DNA of 64,000 bases from Pseudobacillus wudalianchiensis (GTDB lineage: Bacteria; Bacillota; Bacilli; Bacillales; Domibacillaceae), in the NCBI RefSeq assembly GCF_001685015.1, contig NZ_MAYT01000027.1, forward strand, positions 218,589-282,588, given 5' to 3'. Shown piece after piece: positions 24,778 through 34,408 of the stretch. The position numbers and the translations under genes are program-made. The notes beneath the pieces are model-generated. The model ran no database searches, was not told where the DNA came from, and saw only the letters and a program-made list of their open reading frames with translations. Each line of letters opens with the position of its first letter. Position 1 is the first letter of the stretch.

Positions 24778-25575
24778 ATGAAAGTACATACACAATTTAA
24801 TGGGAAAACTTGTCTTGTAACAGGAGCAGGAAGCGACTCAGGCATTGGATTTGCTGCGGCCAAAATTATTGGCAAGCTTGGCGGCAAAGTAGCGATCACT
24901 TCCACGACGGAAAGAATTTACAAGCGAGAGAAGGAGCTAAGAGAGCTTGGAATTGATGCAAAAGGCTATATAGCCGACCTTATGAATTTTGATCAGGCAG
25001 AACAGCTTGTCCAGCAAGTGTTCAAGGACTATGGAAAAGTTGATATCCTTATTAATAATGCGGGCATGGGGCAAGTGGGCTCACCTGAAAAATTTATTCC
25101 TTTTGTAGAACTTGATACTGAAGAATGGAATACTTCTATTTCACGCAATTTATCTACTTGCTTTCATGTCACACGAGCGGCCCTTCCACAAATGATCGAA
25201 AATCGATACGGCCGAATTGTCAACGTTTCCTCTGTCACCGGGCCACTTGTCAGCAATCCCGGAGAATCTGGCTATAGCGCGGCAAAGGCGGCTATGGTTG
25301 GTATGAGCCGAGGCATTGCAATCGAGGTAGCCAAACATAACATTACAGTGAACAACGTAGCTCCTGGCTGGATTACAACTGGCTCACAAACAGAGCATGA
25401 AAGAATAGCCGGTGAAAACACCCCAATGGGCAGAAACGGCCAGCCTGAGGAAGTCGGGCATTTAATTACATTTTTAGCATCTGAACAGGCCTCTTATATT
25501 ACAGGTCAGCTCTTCGTTGTAGATGGCGGGAATACAATTCAAGATTATAAAGGTCCCCGGGAACATTATTATTAA
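24778..25575 (+). CDS. Short-chain dehydrogenase/reductase (SDR)
   Basis: A 265-residue NAD(P)-dependent oxidoreductase. The cofactor loop is VTGAGSDSGIG (residues about 14-24), NNAG follows at about residue 92, and the active site serine, tyrosine and lysine lie in NVSSVTG and YSAAK. The C-terminal FVVDGGNTIQDY matches FabG-like members. It stands alone behind an elaborate dyad promoter, suggesting substrate-induced expression. The substrate is unknown. Confidence 0.88.
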   Translation: MKVHTQFNGKTCLVTGAGSDSGIGFAAAKIIGKLGGKVAITSTTERIYKREKELRELGIDAKGYIADLMNFDQAEQLVQQVFKDYGKVDILINNAGMGQVGSPEKFIPFVELDTEEWNTSISRNLSTCFHVTRAALPQMIENRYGRIVNVSSVTGPLVSNPGESGYSAAKAAMVGMSRGIAIEVAKHNITVNNVAPGWITTGSQTEHERIAGENTPMGRNGQPEEVGHLITFLASEQASYITGQLFVVDGGNTIQDYKGPREHYY

Positions 25576-25725
25576 GCAATCATTTTATGTATTTTTAAAC
25601 TTCTTCTCCTCTATAAGGATACAATTATTGTTGGACAAGCTCTTTTCTTCTTGACGAATAAATAAAGTAAAAATAGGAAATAATGCGGGCAGCTAAAGAA
25701 TCTAAATCAAGATTGAGGAGAGAAC

Positions 25726-27138
25726 ATGCCATACATCGTATCCTATTTAACATTTGGGATAACCGTCACATTATTTATTCTGCTTTTATTCTTACTCATT
25801 AGTTGGCGCTGGGTGATAAAGAAAATGGTTCAGCATGCTGGAAACATTATTTTATCTGACAGTTACCAGGAAAATATTATGGAGCTCATGCCTGGTCTGC
25901 GGCATATGGGCATTCAAAATACATTGGAAAATAGCTTGCGGGCAGAAACAGGCAAGGTGCTTCATCGCCCGCTCGGCTCTTCAAAAAAATGGCCGCACCT
26001 TGATGCTATTACCTTTGTCCCTGCACAAACGGCCCCTTTTGCTGTCAGCAGTGAAGAAGAAGTAGACGTAGAGGTAATCATTGGCCCAAAAGCAAAAAAG
26101 CCAATGAAAATTAACATTCCGCTCATGATCAGCGGGATGGGCTATGGCGTCTCGCTAAGCGAACGAGCAAGGCTTTCGCTGGCTGGTGCGGCTAAAAATA
26201 CTGGAACAGCGATTAATTCCGGTGAAGGTGGCGTGCTGTCCGAGGAGTTACAGGCAGCTGGAAAATATATTTTACAGTTTTCCAAAACGGAGTGGGCGAA
26301 AGAAGAAGAAACCATCAAGCGTGCCGACATGATTGAAATTAAGCTTGGTCAAGGCGCATTATTCGGAATGGGAGCACACATTTCTCCTCAAGACTTAACA
26401 GGCAATGCCCGTAAAGTCATGGGGCTTCAACAAGGTGAGATGGCCATCATCCATGAACATTTTTTCGAAGACCAAACATTACACGACTTGAAAGAGCTGG
26501 TAGAACAGCTTCGAAAATTGACTGGAGGCGTTCCCATCGGGGCAAAAATAGGCGCAGGAGGTAAAGTTGAGGAAGATATTGATCACTTAATCGAAATGGG
26601 CGTGGACTATATTGCGATTGATGGGGGACAAGCGGCAACTTATAGCGCCCCTCCTATTTTATCTGACGACTTTGGCATTCCAACCTTACATGCAGTCGTT
26701 CGAGCTGTGAATCATTTAGAGCAAAGAAAGATGAAACAAAAAATTAGTTTGATTATCTCCGGCGGTATGTTGACACCGGGTCACTTTTTAAAAGCACTTG
26801 CCCTTGGTGCGGATGCCATTTATTTAGGATCATCCATCTTATTTGCCGTATCACATGGTCAATCCACCGCTCCCCTTCCATTTGAGCCTCCAACCCAAGT
26901 TGTTTGGTATAACGGCAAGCTGAAAGATCAATTTAAAGTCGAAGAAGGAATTAAGACGGCAGAAAAGTTTTTAACTGCCAGCACAGAAGAAATGAAAACA
27001 GCCTTGCGGGCCATGGGGAAACGTTCATTAAAAGAGCTGTCAAAAGAAGATTTAGTATCCTATGATGAATCTATCGCTCGAATGGTTGGCATTCCTTTTA
27101 CATTCGATCCTTGGACAGATAAGCATGAAAAAAACTAG
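25726..27138 (+). CDS. yerD: FMN-binding glutamate-synthase-like protein, YerD-like
   Basis: A 470-residue protein with one N-terminal membrane helix (residues 4-26) and a TIM-barrel domain like the FMN domain of glutamate synthase (MISGMGYGVSLSE, INSGEGGVL, KLGQGALFGMG, YIAIDGGQAAT, IISGGMLTPG, ALGADAIYLGSS). It has no glutaminase domain, so it is not a complete glutamate synthase. B. subtilis YerD has this layout. A membrane-bound FMN oxidoreductase is likely; the substrate is unknown. GAGGAG precedes the ATG. Confidence 0.85.
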   Translation: MPYIVSYLTFGITVTLFILLLFLLISWRWVIKKMVQHAGNIILSDSYQENIMELMPGLRHMGIQNTLENSLRAETGKVLHRPLGSSKKWPHLDAITFVPAQTAPFAVSSEEEVDVEVIIGPKAKKPMKINIPLMISGMGYGVSLSERARLSLAGAAKNTGTAINSGEGGVLSEELQAAGKYILQFSKTEWAKEEETIKRADMIEIKLGQGALFGMGAHISPQDLTGNARKVMGLQQGEMAIIHEHFFEDQTLHDLKELVEQLRKLTGGVPIGAKIGAGGKVEEDIDHLIEMGVDYIAIDGGQAATYSAPPILSDDFGIPTLHAVVRAVNHLEQRKMKQKISLIISGGMLTPGHFLKALALGADAIYLGSSILFAVSHGQSTAPLPFEPPTQVVWYNGKLKDQFKVEEGIKTAEKFLTASTEEMKTALRAMGKRSLKELSKEDLVSYDESIARMVGIPFTFDPWTDKHEKN

Positions 27139-27163
27139 TTATTGCGCTGACACCTTATTATTT

Positions 27164-28267
27164 TCATTCATTGACAGCTCTGTTTTCCCCTTTTCTTCTC
27201 CGGATCATAGCGATCATTAATAATAATAGTGGAAAAAGAACTTGAATCAAAATTGAATAAAAAGGAAACGACTGATCTTCATCCCGGGCAAATACCATCA
27301 TATTTGGTATTCCCCAGAAAGAGAACTCGGCAATTAGAATTCCTACCGGCCATACAATCGGACGGTAATCGGAAAGATTCAGCCACTGGGCAGTACCTAA
27401 AACGACTGCAAAATAGAAAACAGTGAGCTTGACAAACGCTCCCAAAATCCAAACCGCCATAATCACAGCGTCCAAGTTCTCAAAAAAGTTCGCCCAGCTA
27501 ATATACCGTCCGGCGTTCATCAAAGGATAAGTCTTAGATGCTGTCGACACGCCCAAGACGAAAAGAACGGTCAAGTTCACAAGCGTTAACGTAATCATTA
27601 CAGCTACCACATTGATTATCCCTTGCTTCATGGCTTTTTTTCTATCAGATAAAAAAGGTAGGAAAAAGGCAATCAAAAAAAATTCAGCAAACCATCCGCT
27701 TAGCACAACAGCCCCTTTAGCAGGAGGAACAATCCCTTCCTCCAATACTGGAAATACATTTTCAAATTTGAAATCTGGGCTTAGTAAAATAATCAAAATA
27801 ATTAGCGGAACGAAAAAAGCAGGAAAAAACAATTGGGCTGCTCTTGCCATAGTTTCTAAACCGCCGTACACTGCGAAGGCGCAGACAAGGAGCATCAAGG
27901 CAATAATGACCATAATAGGAGTTTTAAATAGAAAGGAACTGACAATAAATTCACTGTAAGACCTGGCAATCTCTCCCGTCATTTCAAGATAGAAAATCAG
28001 AACAAAAAACCCGATAATCTTTCCTGGTATCCGGCCGATAATGTTTTCGCTGTATTCTATAATGGTCTGCTCCGGATAAAGTTTATGTAATTGAACCGCT
28101 ATAAATACTGCCACACCCCCCATGAAAGATGCCAAAATAGGTGACATCCAGAGATCGTGAGCAGCGAACTTCGCTGTAACGCTTGGAACCGTAAGAATAG
28201 CGGTAGCCAGAATGGTGGGATACATCATCATGGACAGCTGCAAGGATGAAATTTTAACTTCTTTCAT
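27164..28267 (-). CDS. Spore germination receptor subunit B (GerAB/GerKB family)
   Basis: A 367-residue integral membrane protein with about ten helices of the amino-acid-permease fold; it holds the germinant-binding site in GerA-type receptors of the spore inner membrane. Family marks include the N-terminal SLQLSMMMYPTILATAIL and the conserved SYSEFIVSSFL region. It is last in the operon A-C-D-B and ends with a basic tail. Confidence 0.88.
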   Translation of the reverse strand: MKEVKISSLQLSMMMYPTILATAILTVPSVTAKFAAHDLWMSPILASFMGGVAVFIAVQLHKLYPEQTIIEYSENIIGRIPGKIIGFFVLIFYLEMTGEIARSYSEFIVSSFLFKTPIMVIIALMLLVCAFAVYGGLETMARAAQLFFPAFFVPLIILIILLSPDFKFENVFPVLEEGIVPPAKGAVVLSGWFAEFFLIAFFLPFLSDRKKAMKQGIINVVAVMITLTLVNLTVLFVLGVSTASKTYPLMNAGRYISWANFFENLDAVIMAVWILGAFVKLTVFYFAVVLGTAQWLNLSDYRPIVWPVGILIAEFSFWGIPNMMVFARDEDQSFPFYSILIQVLFPLLLLMIAMIRRRKGENRAVNE

Positions 28268-28305
28268 CTACTTTCCCCTTTTCTTAAATAAATCAAGAAT
28301 AAAAT

Positions 28306-28527
28306 CTAATTTTTCATAAATTGTCCAAGCGGCCCGAAAATAATTGCTTTCAATTGAATAGGCCCGCTTATGTGCTGAATGTCAAACAATGATATTCCCC
28401 AGCCCGTTAATAGCAACAAACTAAATACCCATTTATCTTTTCTAGGTGCTTGCTTCATTTTTGGCCACTGAAACAAAAAGATGCCTGCCACGATTAATGC
28501 CACCATAAAGAAAGTTGTCCATTTCAT
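28306..28527 (-). CDS. Small two-helix membrane protein of ger operon (D-type subunit)
   Basis: A 73-residue protein with two membrane helices (about residues 5-20 and 38-52) joined by a basic loop. ATG 28527 overlaps the GerC-type stop by 4 bases (ATGA) and has AAGGGG upstream. Small two-helix D subunits accompany several GerA-family operons and modulate receptor function. Position, size and topology support the call; sequence in this family is poorly conserved. Confidence 0.72.
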   Translation of the reverse strand: MKWTTFFMVALIVAGIFLFQWPKMKQAPRKDKWVFSLLLLTGWGISLFDIQHISGPIQLKAIIFGPLGQFMKN

Positions 28528-29735
28528 TCGTTGTCTACCCCTTCCCTTGCTTTTTCTGGTTGGTTTATATATCCTTGCCTGCGAACCTCGGCGTTCACCT
28601 GGACTTGTACTTTCACGTTTGGAAAGACCTCTTCCCAGCGCTTTTCTACTCGTTTCCATTGTTTCGGATATTTCCGATGGAACTCTTCTGCAAAATCAGC
28701 AATGTCTGCTTTTAGTTTATGCTGTGCTGTTCCGATAACTCCCTCGATCCGTTGTTTAACGCTCTTTTGGAAAGCTTGTTGTACGATCTTTAAGGAATTC
28801 GGATCGTTAACGTCTAAATTCGTTCCATTTTGTATAACCATCCCCGTTACTTTAACATCCAGCTTCATTTTCCACTCTTTATTTTTAATTTGGGGATCAA
28901 CCTTAACTTGTACAGTCCCAAGAGTGAAGGACAACTCCCCCTTTTCCCCGGGAGGCCTCACAGTAACGGTATATTCTTTTACTTCATTTTTTAGCCATAG
29001 CAATCCTCTCGTTTCTTTCCGTGAAAGATCACCGACCATTCGATCTTTTTTAAATACAGCTGCTCCGATAAATGATGTATAGTCGTAAGAGCTCTCTTTA
29101 TCTCCTTTCTTTGAAGCTACTTTCATATATGGAAGTGCTGCACCTTGAGAAGCACCCGTCAATAGCTCATCAAAATCTTGTAAAGTAACGGCTAATCCAC
29201 TGCCCAGTGTAGCTATTTCCCGAACGGCTTCTCCTGAATAAGGTTCCAAATTTGTTTTCATCGCTAGAATGTTTTTCGCCTTTCCTTTGCTAACGAACAC
29301 ATAGCCTCTCTCTCTTGGCTCTGGATGACGAAGCAGGAAATCTAGAGACTCATATACTCCCTCTCTCGCCAATTCTTCACCAAATAAAAAGACTTTACAT
29401 TGGCCCCAAAAAATTTTACGGGGAAAGTCTGCTTGCAGCTTCGATAAAGCGTCTGCAATGTTGACTCCTGCCTGAGAGATAACAAATGTTACATTCTCAC
29501 CCCCGCTTCCACCTTCTCCACCTTGCCCTCCTCCCATCGCTTTAGGGATAAATATTTGCAAGGAGAGCTCAACTTGGTTGACATCCTTTTTGTCAATCGC
29601 GGCAGCCGTAATAATGGCCAAATCATTAATCTCGACTCTGTCCCAACAGCCACTCAACAGAAAAAGCGAGCCGCTAAAAGATAAGAAGAGAAGGGCACAT
29701 TTTATGAAGCTATTTCTCTTTTTTTCCACCAACAT
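28524..29735 (-). CDS. Spore germination receptor lipoprotein subunit C (GerAC family)
   Basis: A 403-residue lipoprotein with the family lipobox LLSGCWDR (Cys29) and the following EINDLAIITAAAIDK. The middle carries the GerAC blocks FPRKIFWGQCKVFLFGEELA, and the C-terminal third is the conserved domain ending near the ERVEKRWEEVFP region. A glycine-rich loop (GGGQGGEGGSGGE) near residue 70 is unusual but intact. It overlaps the D-type gene and follows the A gene by 6 bases. Confidence 0.9.
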   Translation of the reverse strand: MLVEKKRNSFIKCALLFLSFSGSLFLLSGCWDRVEINDLAIITAAAIDKKDVNQVELSLQIFIPKAMGGGQGGEGGSGGENVTFVISQAGVNIADALSKLQADFPRKIFWGQCKVFLFGEELAREGVYESLDFLLRHPEPRERGYVFVSKGKAKNILAMKTNLEPYSGEAVREIATLGSGLAVTLQDFDELLTGASQGAALPYMKVASKKGDKESSYDYTSFIGAAVFKKDRMVGDLSRKETRGLLWLKNEVKEYTVTVRPPGEKGELSFTLGTVQVKVDPQIKNKEWKMKLDVKVTGMVIQNGTNLDVNDPNSLKIVQQAFQKSVKQRIEGVIGTAQHKLKADIADFAEEFHRKYPKQWKRVEKRWEEVFPNVKVQVQVNAEVRRQGYINQPEKAREGVDNE

Positions 29736-29741
29736 GAGTGT

Positions 29742-31322
29742 TCACCTTCTTCCCTGACGTTTCCCTTTATCTCCCTCTGGATTCGGTACCTGGTGTGGGG
29801 ACTGCCGATACGCGTTAGACTCCCCAGTAAAATGCGGCCGTGTATTCATCATCCACCAAGGGGCTCTCCACAGCATATCTTTCAGCTCTTTTTTCTTTAA
29901 CGGAGCTAGGGGCGCTAAATAAGGCTCTCCAAGGGAGCGCAGCGTGCACAGGTGAATGACAATTGCGATAACTCCCATTACAACGCCCAACAATCCTAAC
30001 GTTCCTCCAAGAAAGATGAGCGGAAAGCGAAGGATACGAATAGACATACCCGTAATGTAGCGGGGAAGCATGAAAGAAGCGATACCCGTAATAGCCACCA
30101 CGATAACCATTGGCGCCGAAACAAGTCCTGCCTGAACAGCTGCCTGTCCAATAACGAGGGCTCCGACAATGCTAATAGCTGACCCAATCTGTCTCGGCAG
30201 TCGAACACCAGCCTCGCGCAACGCCTCGAACGCCACTTCCATGATTAATACTTCCACTAAAGCAGGAAAAGGAACCGTTTCCCTGGCGGCTGCAATGCTC
30301 AGCAGCAGCGTAGTTGGCACCATCTCTTGATGAAACGTCGCAACCGCTACATAAACAGATGGAAGCAACAGGGCAACGCCGAGAAAAAGATAGCGTAGCC
30401 ACCGAACAAACGTGCTAATAACAAAACGCTGATAATAATCCTCTTGTACTTGCATCAAAGAAAAGAAAGAAATCGGGGCAATTAGAACAAATGGCGTGCC
30501 CTCTACTAAAATGACGACACGACCTTCAAGTAAATTGGCACATGCTACATCCGGCCGTTCAGTTGACAAAATTTGCGGAAAGGGTGAATAGGGATTGTCT
30601 TCAACCAATTCTTCAATATAATCACTTTCCAAAACGGCATCTATTTCAATCCGTTGCAGTCGATTGTTAACTTCTTTAATAAGTGTCGGATCAGCCAGTC
30701 CTTCTATATAAGCAACCGCCACATTCGTTTTCGTGTACTCCCCAATCTTCATAGGTTGAATTTTTAGGGCAGGACTTTTGATAATGCGGCGCAATAAAGA
30801 TGTATTAACACCTAAAGATTCAATAAACCCTTCCCGCGGTCCTCTAATGGATGACTCAGCCTGCGGCTCTTCAATGCTTCGCTTCTCCCATTTAGCCAAT
30901 CCTAACGATAAAGCCGTCTCTTCTCCTTCACATAGGAGAATGGGATTTCCACTTGAAATCGACTCAATACAATCAGCTAACAAATGGACTTTTTCTACTT
31001 TGGAAACTGATAATTTGTTTTCTAAAAATTCATTAAAAGACTGTGGAGTATCGGCTGTTTCCTTCATAAGGGGAGAAAGAACATAATCTTCAAGGCCCTT
31101 TACATCCGAAAGACCTTCGATGTGGATGATCATCGCTCTCGTTTTTCCGAAAAGTAAAAAGGAACGAAAAAGAACGTCTGAACAGTTTGTATAAATCGAC
31201 CGAAAAGTTTCGACGTTTTGATCGAAATTCGCATGCAGCTTCTCCTGAGGTTTAGCCTCTCGCTGATCTAGGCGCTTCTTCTCCTTTTTCCGTCTCAACA
31301 ACTTGCTTACATTACGGATCAC
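29742..31322 (-). CDS. Spore germination receptor subunit A (GerAA/GerKA family)
   Basis: A 526-residue protein with a large soluble N-terminal domain (to about residue 270) and a membrane domain of four to five helices. GerA blocks include DVLFRSFLLFG, the IEIDAVLESDYIEELVED region, PFPQILSTERPDVA, EGRVVILVEGTPF and GSAISIVGALVIGQAAV. The start is GTG 31322 with GGGGAGGG upstream; the ATG at 31379 lacks one. GerA-type A subunits assemble into nutrient-gated ion channels, so this is the core of the receptor. Confidence 0.92.
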   Translation of the reverse strand: MIRNVSKLLRRKKEKKRLDQREAKPQEKLHANFDQNVETFRSIYTNCSDVLFRSFLLFGKTRAMIIHIEGLSDVKGLEDYVLSPLMKETADTPQSFNEFLENKLSVSKVEKVHLLADCIESISSGNPILLCEGEETALSLGLAKWEKRSIEEPQAESSIRGPREGFIESLGVNTSLLRRIIKSPALKIQPMKIGEYTKTNVAVAYIEGLADPTLIKEVNNRLQRIEIDAVLESDYIEELVEDNPYSPFPQILSTERPDVACANLLEGRVVILVEGTPFVLIAPISFFSLMQVQEDYYQRFVISTFVRWLRYLFLGVALLLPSVYVAVATFHQEMVPTTLLLSIAAARETVPFPALVEVLIMEVAFEALREAGVRLPRQIGSAISIVGALVIGQAAVQAGLVSAPMVIVVAITGIASFMLPRYITGMSIRILRFPLIFLGGTLGLLGVVMGVIAIVIHLCTLRSLGEPYLAPLAPLKKKELKDMLWRAPWWMMNTRPHFTGESNAYRQSPHQVPNPEGDKGKRQGRR

Positions 31323-31442
31323 CCTAGTCCCTCCCCATCTTTGACATCCGCTCTTATTCCTCTTTTTATGGTTCTTCATTTGGGTTATTTTATACAGAAA
31401 TCTTTAAATTGGCACCGTTAGGTTTTTCTCTCTTTTGAATAT

Positions 31443-31476
31443 AAAAAAGAAGAGCATAGCCCTTTCGGCTACGCTC
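31443..31476 (-). terminator. Terminator of the ABC importer operon
   Basis: Arms gagcatagcc / ggctacgctc (one mismatch) around ctttc, followed on the minus strand by TTCTTTTTT. It lies 11 bases after the stop of the substrate-binding protein gene. Confidence 0.8.
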
Positions 31477-31486
31477 CTTCATCTGT

Positions 31487-32581
31487 TTATTTCTGATCAT
31501 ATTCTCCAATCACTTTAACGGCTTCCTCCGTCAATGATGGATCGATTGCTTTATTCAAGTCCACATCCCCACGGATCGCCCCATTTGCTTTATACATCTC
31601 ATATTGCTTTCTAATGTCTTCAATGTACATTTCTCCATTTGGATTCAGACCGGTTACGAAGACTTTCTCCCACAGCGAGGCATCTTTCAACGCAGTATGT
31701 TTTGTCATAATGCTAATGATTTCTTCTTTATTCTTCCCTTTCATAAAAGCATCATTGTAATCCCGGACTCCTTTTAAATAAGCCGCCATAAACCGTAAAG
31801 AAACGTCTTCTTCTTCATTGATAAATTTAGGTGAGGCAAGAACCATGGCAATTTGTGCCTCCGGTGCATAGTCGGTTGTATCGCCAAACCGAACATGCAT
31901 CCCTTTCTCTATCCCCTGTGTAATGAAAGGTTCAATTTGCAAAGCGGCGTCCACTGAACCGTTATCAACAGCAGCGAGCATACTGCCGAAATCAGGCATC
32001 AAAACGAATTCAACGTCCTCTTTTGTCAGACCCCCATGCTTGATCATTTGCTGAAATATATAATCATCAACCCCATTTTTCGTGGAAACGGCAATGCGCT
32101 TCCCCTTAAAATCAGCGTATTCCTTTATTTTATTTTGCTTATCTTTGCCAATCACAAAAGAAAAATAAGATTTCCCTTTTACATTATGACCCTTATCCGC
32201 GATGATCTTCACATCAATCCCTTGAGCAATTGCATTAAAAAAGGAGGCTGTCGATACACCGCCGGCAATGTCTACCTCACCCGCAGCGAGAGCCGGCAGC
32301 ATATCATCACTGTTCGCAAATTGAGCAAACTTCACTTCAATATTATAATCTGCAAAGTAGCCTTTCTCTTTAGCAATATAGAAACCAGCTCCTGAGGCAG
32401 CTCCGTCTTCTGCAATGACTACAGTCGCTTTCTTTTTAAGAGGTGCTAAATCGCCTGAAGGATTTCTCTTATCTATGTTCGTACTAAAATTCTCATCTGT
32501 TTTAGATTGTGCACAGCCGCTTAACATAAATAAAATGGCCATCATGATCATAAACGAAACCTGAAGCAGTCGCTTTCCCAT
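31487..32581 (-). CDS. ABC importer substrate-binding lipoprotein, NMT1/SsuA type
   Basis: A 364-residue lipoprotein (lipobox LSGC, Cys at about 23) of the NMT1/THI5-like periplasmic-binding fold: IAEDGAASGAGFYIAKEKGYF, ALAAGEVDIAGG, DFKGKRIAVSTKNG, DAALQIEPF. This group binds nitrate, sulfonates, taurine or pyrimidine precursors; the ligand cannot be told here. ATG 32581 follows GAGGGGG; the in-frame ATG at 32620 lies within the ATPase gene. It is last in a three-gene operon with its ATPase and permease. Confidence 0.85.
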   Translation of the reverse strand: MGKRLLQVSFMIMMAILFMLSGCAQSKTDENFSTNIDKRNPSGDLAPLKKKATVVIAEDGAASGAGFYIAKEKGYFADYNIEVKFAQFANSDDMLPALAAGEVDIAGGVSTASFFNAIAQGIDVKIIADKGHNVKGKSYFSFVIGKDKQNKIKEYADFKGKRIAVSTKNGVDDYIFQQMIKHGGLTKEDVEFVLMPDFGSMLAAVDNGSVDAALQIEPFITQGIEKGMHVRFGDTTDYAPEAQIAMVLASPKFINEEEDVSLRFMAAYLKGVRDYNDAFMKGKNKEEIISIMTKHTALKDASLWEKVFVTGLNPNGEMYIEDIRKQYEMYKANGAIRGDVDLNKAIDPSLTEEAVKVIGEYDQK

Positions 32582-32594
32582 TGCTCTTCCCCCT

Positions 32595-33374
32595 CTATTT
32601 TCTAGACGCCTGTACTTCATCCTGCAAGTGCTTGCGAATCTCTATAAAATGAGCAGCTGCATCCGGGTCTGCCCGTACCTGTTCCATCGTTCGCGGCCTT
32701 GGCAGACTCACCTTTATTTCTTTGACAATTTTTCCCGGTTGCGCACTCATGAGCAATACGCGATCAGCTAGTAAAAGAGCTTCATCAATGCTATGAGTAA
32801 TAAAGAGAACGGTTTTTTTCGTTTCTGACCAGATTGCCAGCAGCTCCTCCTGCAAAATGAATTTGTTTTGTTCATCTAGTGCGGCAAACGGTTCATCCAT
32901 CAGCAAAATCTCGGGGTCGTTTGCAAAAGCACGCGCAATGCTAACGCGCTGCTTCATCCCTCCAGAAAGCTCTTTTGGATAAAGTGAGGCATACGCAGTA
33001 AGACCCGTTTTCTTTAAATAGTAAGCCGTTCTCTCTTTTATTACGCTTTTGGGCAGCTTTCTCATCTTTAAACCAAACGCCACATTTTCTTCTACTGTCA
33101 GCCATGGTATGACTCCACGCTCTTGAAACACCATTGATTGAAGCGGGCGATCTTCCTGGCCCGTCATAATCTGATATGAACCAGTGCTTTCCTTTTCCAA
33201 GTCTGCCAGTATACGAAGCAGTGTCGTCTTGCCGCAGCCGCTCGGACCAACAAGGCACACGAATTCTCCTTCTTCGATAGTAGCCGAGATGCGATCCAGC
33301 GCCTTCACACGGCTTTCTTTTTTGTAAAAAACTTTTGTTAAATGTTTAATGATAATTTTAGGCTGCCTGCTCAT
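32595..33374 (-). CDS. ABC importer ATPase, SsuB/TauB type
   Basis: A 259-residue ABC ATPase: Walker A GPSGCGKTT, Q-loop SMVFQERGVIPW, signature LSGGMKQR, Walker B ILLMDEPFAALD and the H-loop histidine in FITHSIDEA. The sequence groups with ATPases of nitrate/sulfonate/taurine importers. It starts 4 bases after the permease stop and ends 13 bases before the binding-protein start. Confidence 0.92.
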   Translation of the reverse strand: MSRQPKIIIKHLTKVFYKKESRVKALDRISATIEEGEFVCLVGPSGCGKTTLLRILADLEKESTGSYQIMTGQEDRPLQSMVFQERGVIPWLTVEENVAFGLKMRKLPKSVIKERTAYYLKKTGLTAYASLYPKELSGGMKQRVSIARAFANDPEILLMDEPFAALDEQNKFILQEELLAIWSETKKTVLFITHSIDEALLLADRVLLMSAQPGKIVKEIKVSLPRPRTMEQVRADPDAAAHFIEIRKHLQDEVQASRK

Positions 33375-33378
33375 TTTA

Positions 33379-34194
33379 TCACCTCCAAGGGAGCAGCTTT
33401 TTTTGCAATATCCGCAGAGCTACTGAAAAAAGATAGCCAAAAAACGAAATAAGAATCAGCCCTACAAACATTTCTTTTAATAGAAAAGCTTTATATGATG
33501 TCCAGATTAAATAACCAATGCCAGATGTAGCGCCCATCATTTCTGCTGCCACGATCGTCAAGAGGGCAATGGCCTGCCCCATCTGTATGCCTTCAAGCAT
33601 AACCGGAAGAGAGCCTGGCAAGGCAATTTTAAGAAAGTACTCTCTGGAGCCCGCTCCGTAATTTTTAGCTACATCCAGATAAATCCCATCAATATTCAGC
33701 ACGCCAGCAGCCGTATTAATCACAACTGGAAAGAATACACTTCCCGCAATGGTAACAACTTTAGACACATCGCCAATGCCAAATAAAATAATAATAAGCG
33801 GAAGCAAAGCGAGTGTTGGAATCGGCATTAACGCCATAATAAGCGGGGAAACAAAATGGCGGATTGGCGAGTAAAGCCCCATTAGCAATCCAATAATGAT
33901 ACCGGGAATAACCCCAAGCAAAAAGCCAGCAAAAATCCGGTAAAGAGAAATCCAAATGTGCTGGAATAATTCACCACTCACACTCATTACGACCAAGGTC
34001 TTGATAATTTCAGTCGGCGGCGGAAAAAAGCGGGGATCAATTAAAGCAGTACGCGATAACAGCTCCCATAACAAGAGAACAAAGATGGGCGAAGAAATCG
34101 TTAGCGCTCTTTTATACCTCTCCCTGCGCTGCCGCCTTTTCCATTCTTGCTGTTCCACTTTAAAGGGATCAAACTGAACGGCTGTTTTTTTCAT
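33379..34194 (-). CDS. ABC importer permease, SsuC/TauC type
   Basis: A 271-residue permease with six membrane helices and the BPD_transp_1 coupling motif (EYFLKIALPGSLPVMLEGI, about residues 185-203). The N-terminal 25 residues are basic and cytoplasmic. First gene of the importer operon. About 130 bases upstream show no recognised riboswitch. Confidence 0.9.
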   Translation of the reverse strand: MKKTAVQFDPFKVEQQEWKRRQRRERYKRALTISSPIFVLLLWELLSRTALIDPRFFPPPTEIIKTLVVMSVSGELFQHIWISLYRIFAGFLLGVIPGIIIGLLMGLYSPIRHFVSPLIMALMPIPTLALLPLIIILFGIGDVSKVVTIAGSVFFPVVINTAAGVLNIDGIYLDVAKNYGAGSREYFLKIALPGSLPVMLEGIQMGQAIALLTIVAAEMMGATSGIGYLIWTSYKAFLLKEMFVGLILISFFGYLFSVALRILQKKLLPWR

Positions 34195-34325
34195 TTCTCA
34201 TATTCACCACCTCTACAAAGATACAGTATGTAAATAGCCCAGAAAGTGTGAAAGGTCACGGAGAACAAATTCCTCTGTCCTTTTTACTTGTACGTAGAGA
34301 GAGCTTTGATCATTTTCACAAAAAA

Positions 34326-34349
34326 AGAGTCCGGTCAATACCGGACTCT
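34326..34349 (-). terminator. Terminator of the YqxD gene
   Basis: Perfect 10-bp stem agagtccggt / accggactct with a 4-base loop and a T7 run on the minus strand, 60 bases after the yqxD stop. Confidence 0.85.
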
Positions 34350-34408
34350 GAGATTGCACATAAAGTCTATTTTATATCTTATCAGGCTGATTGCGCCTAT
34401 TCACTTTT

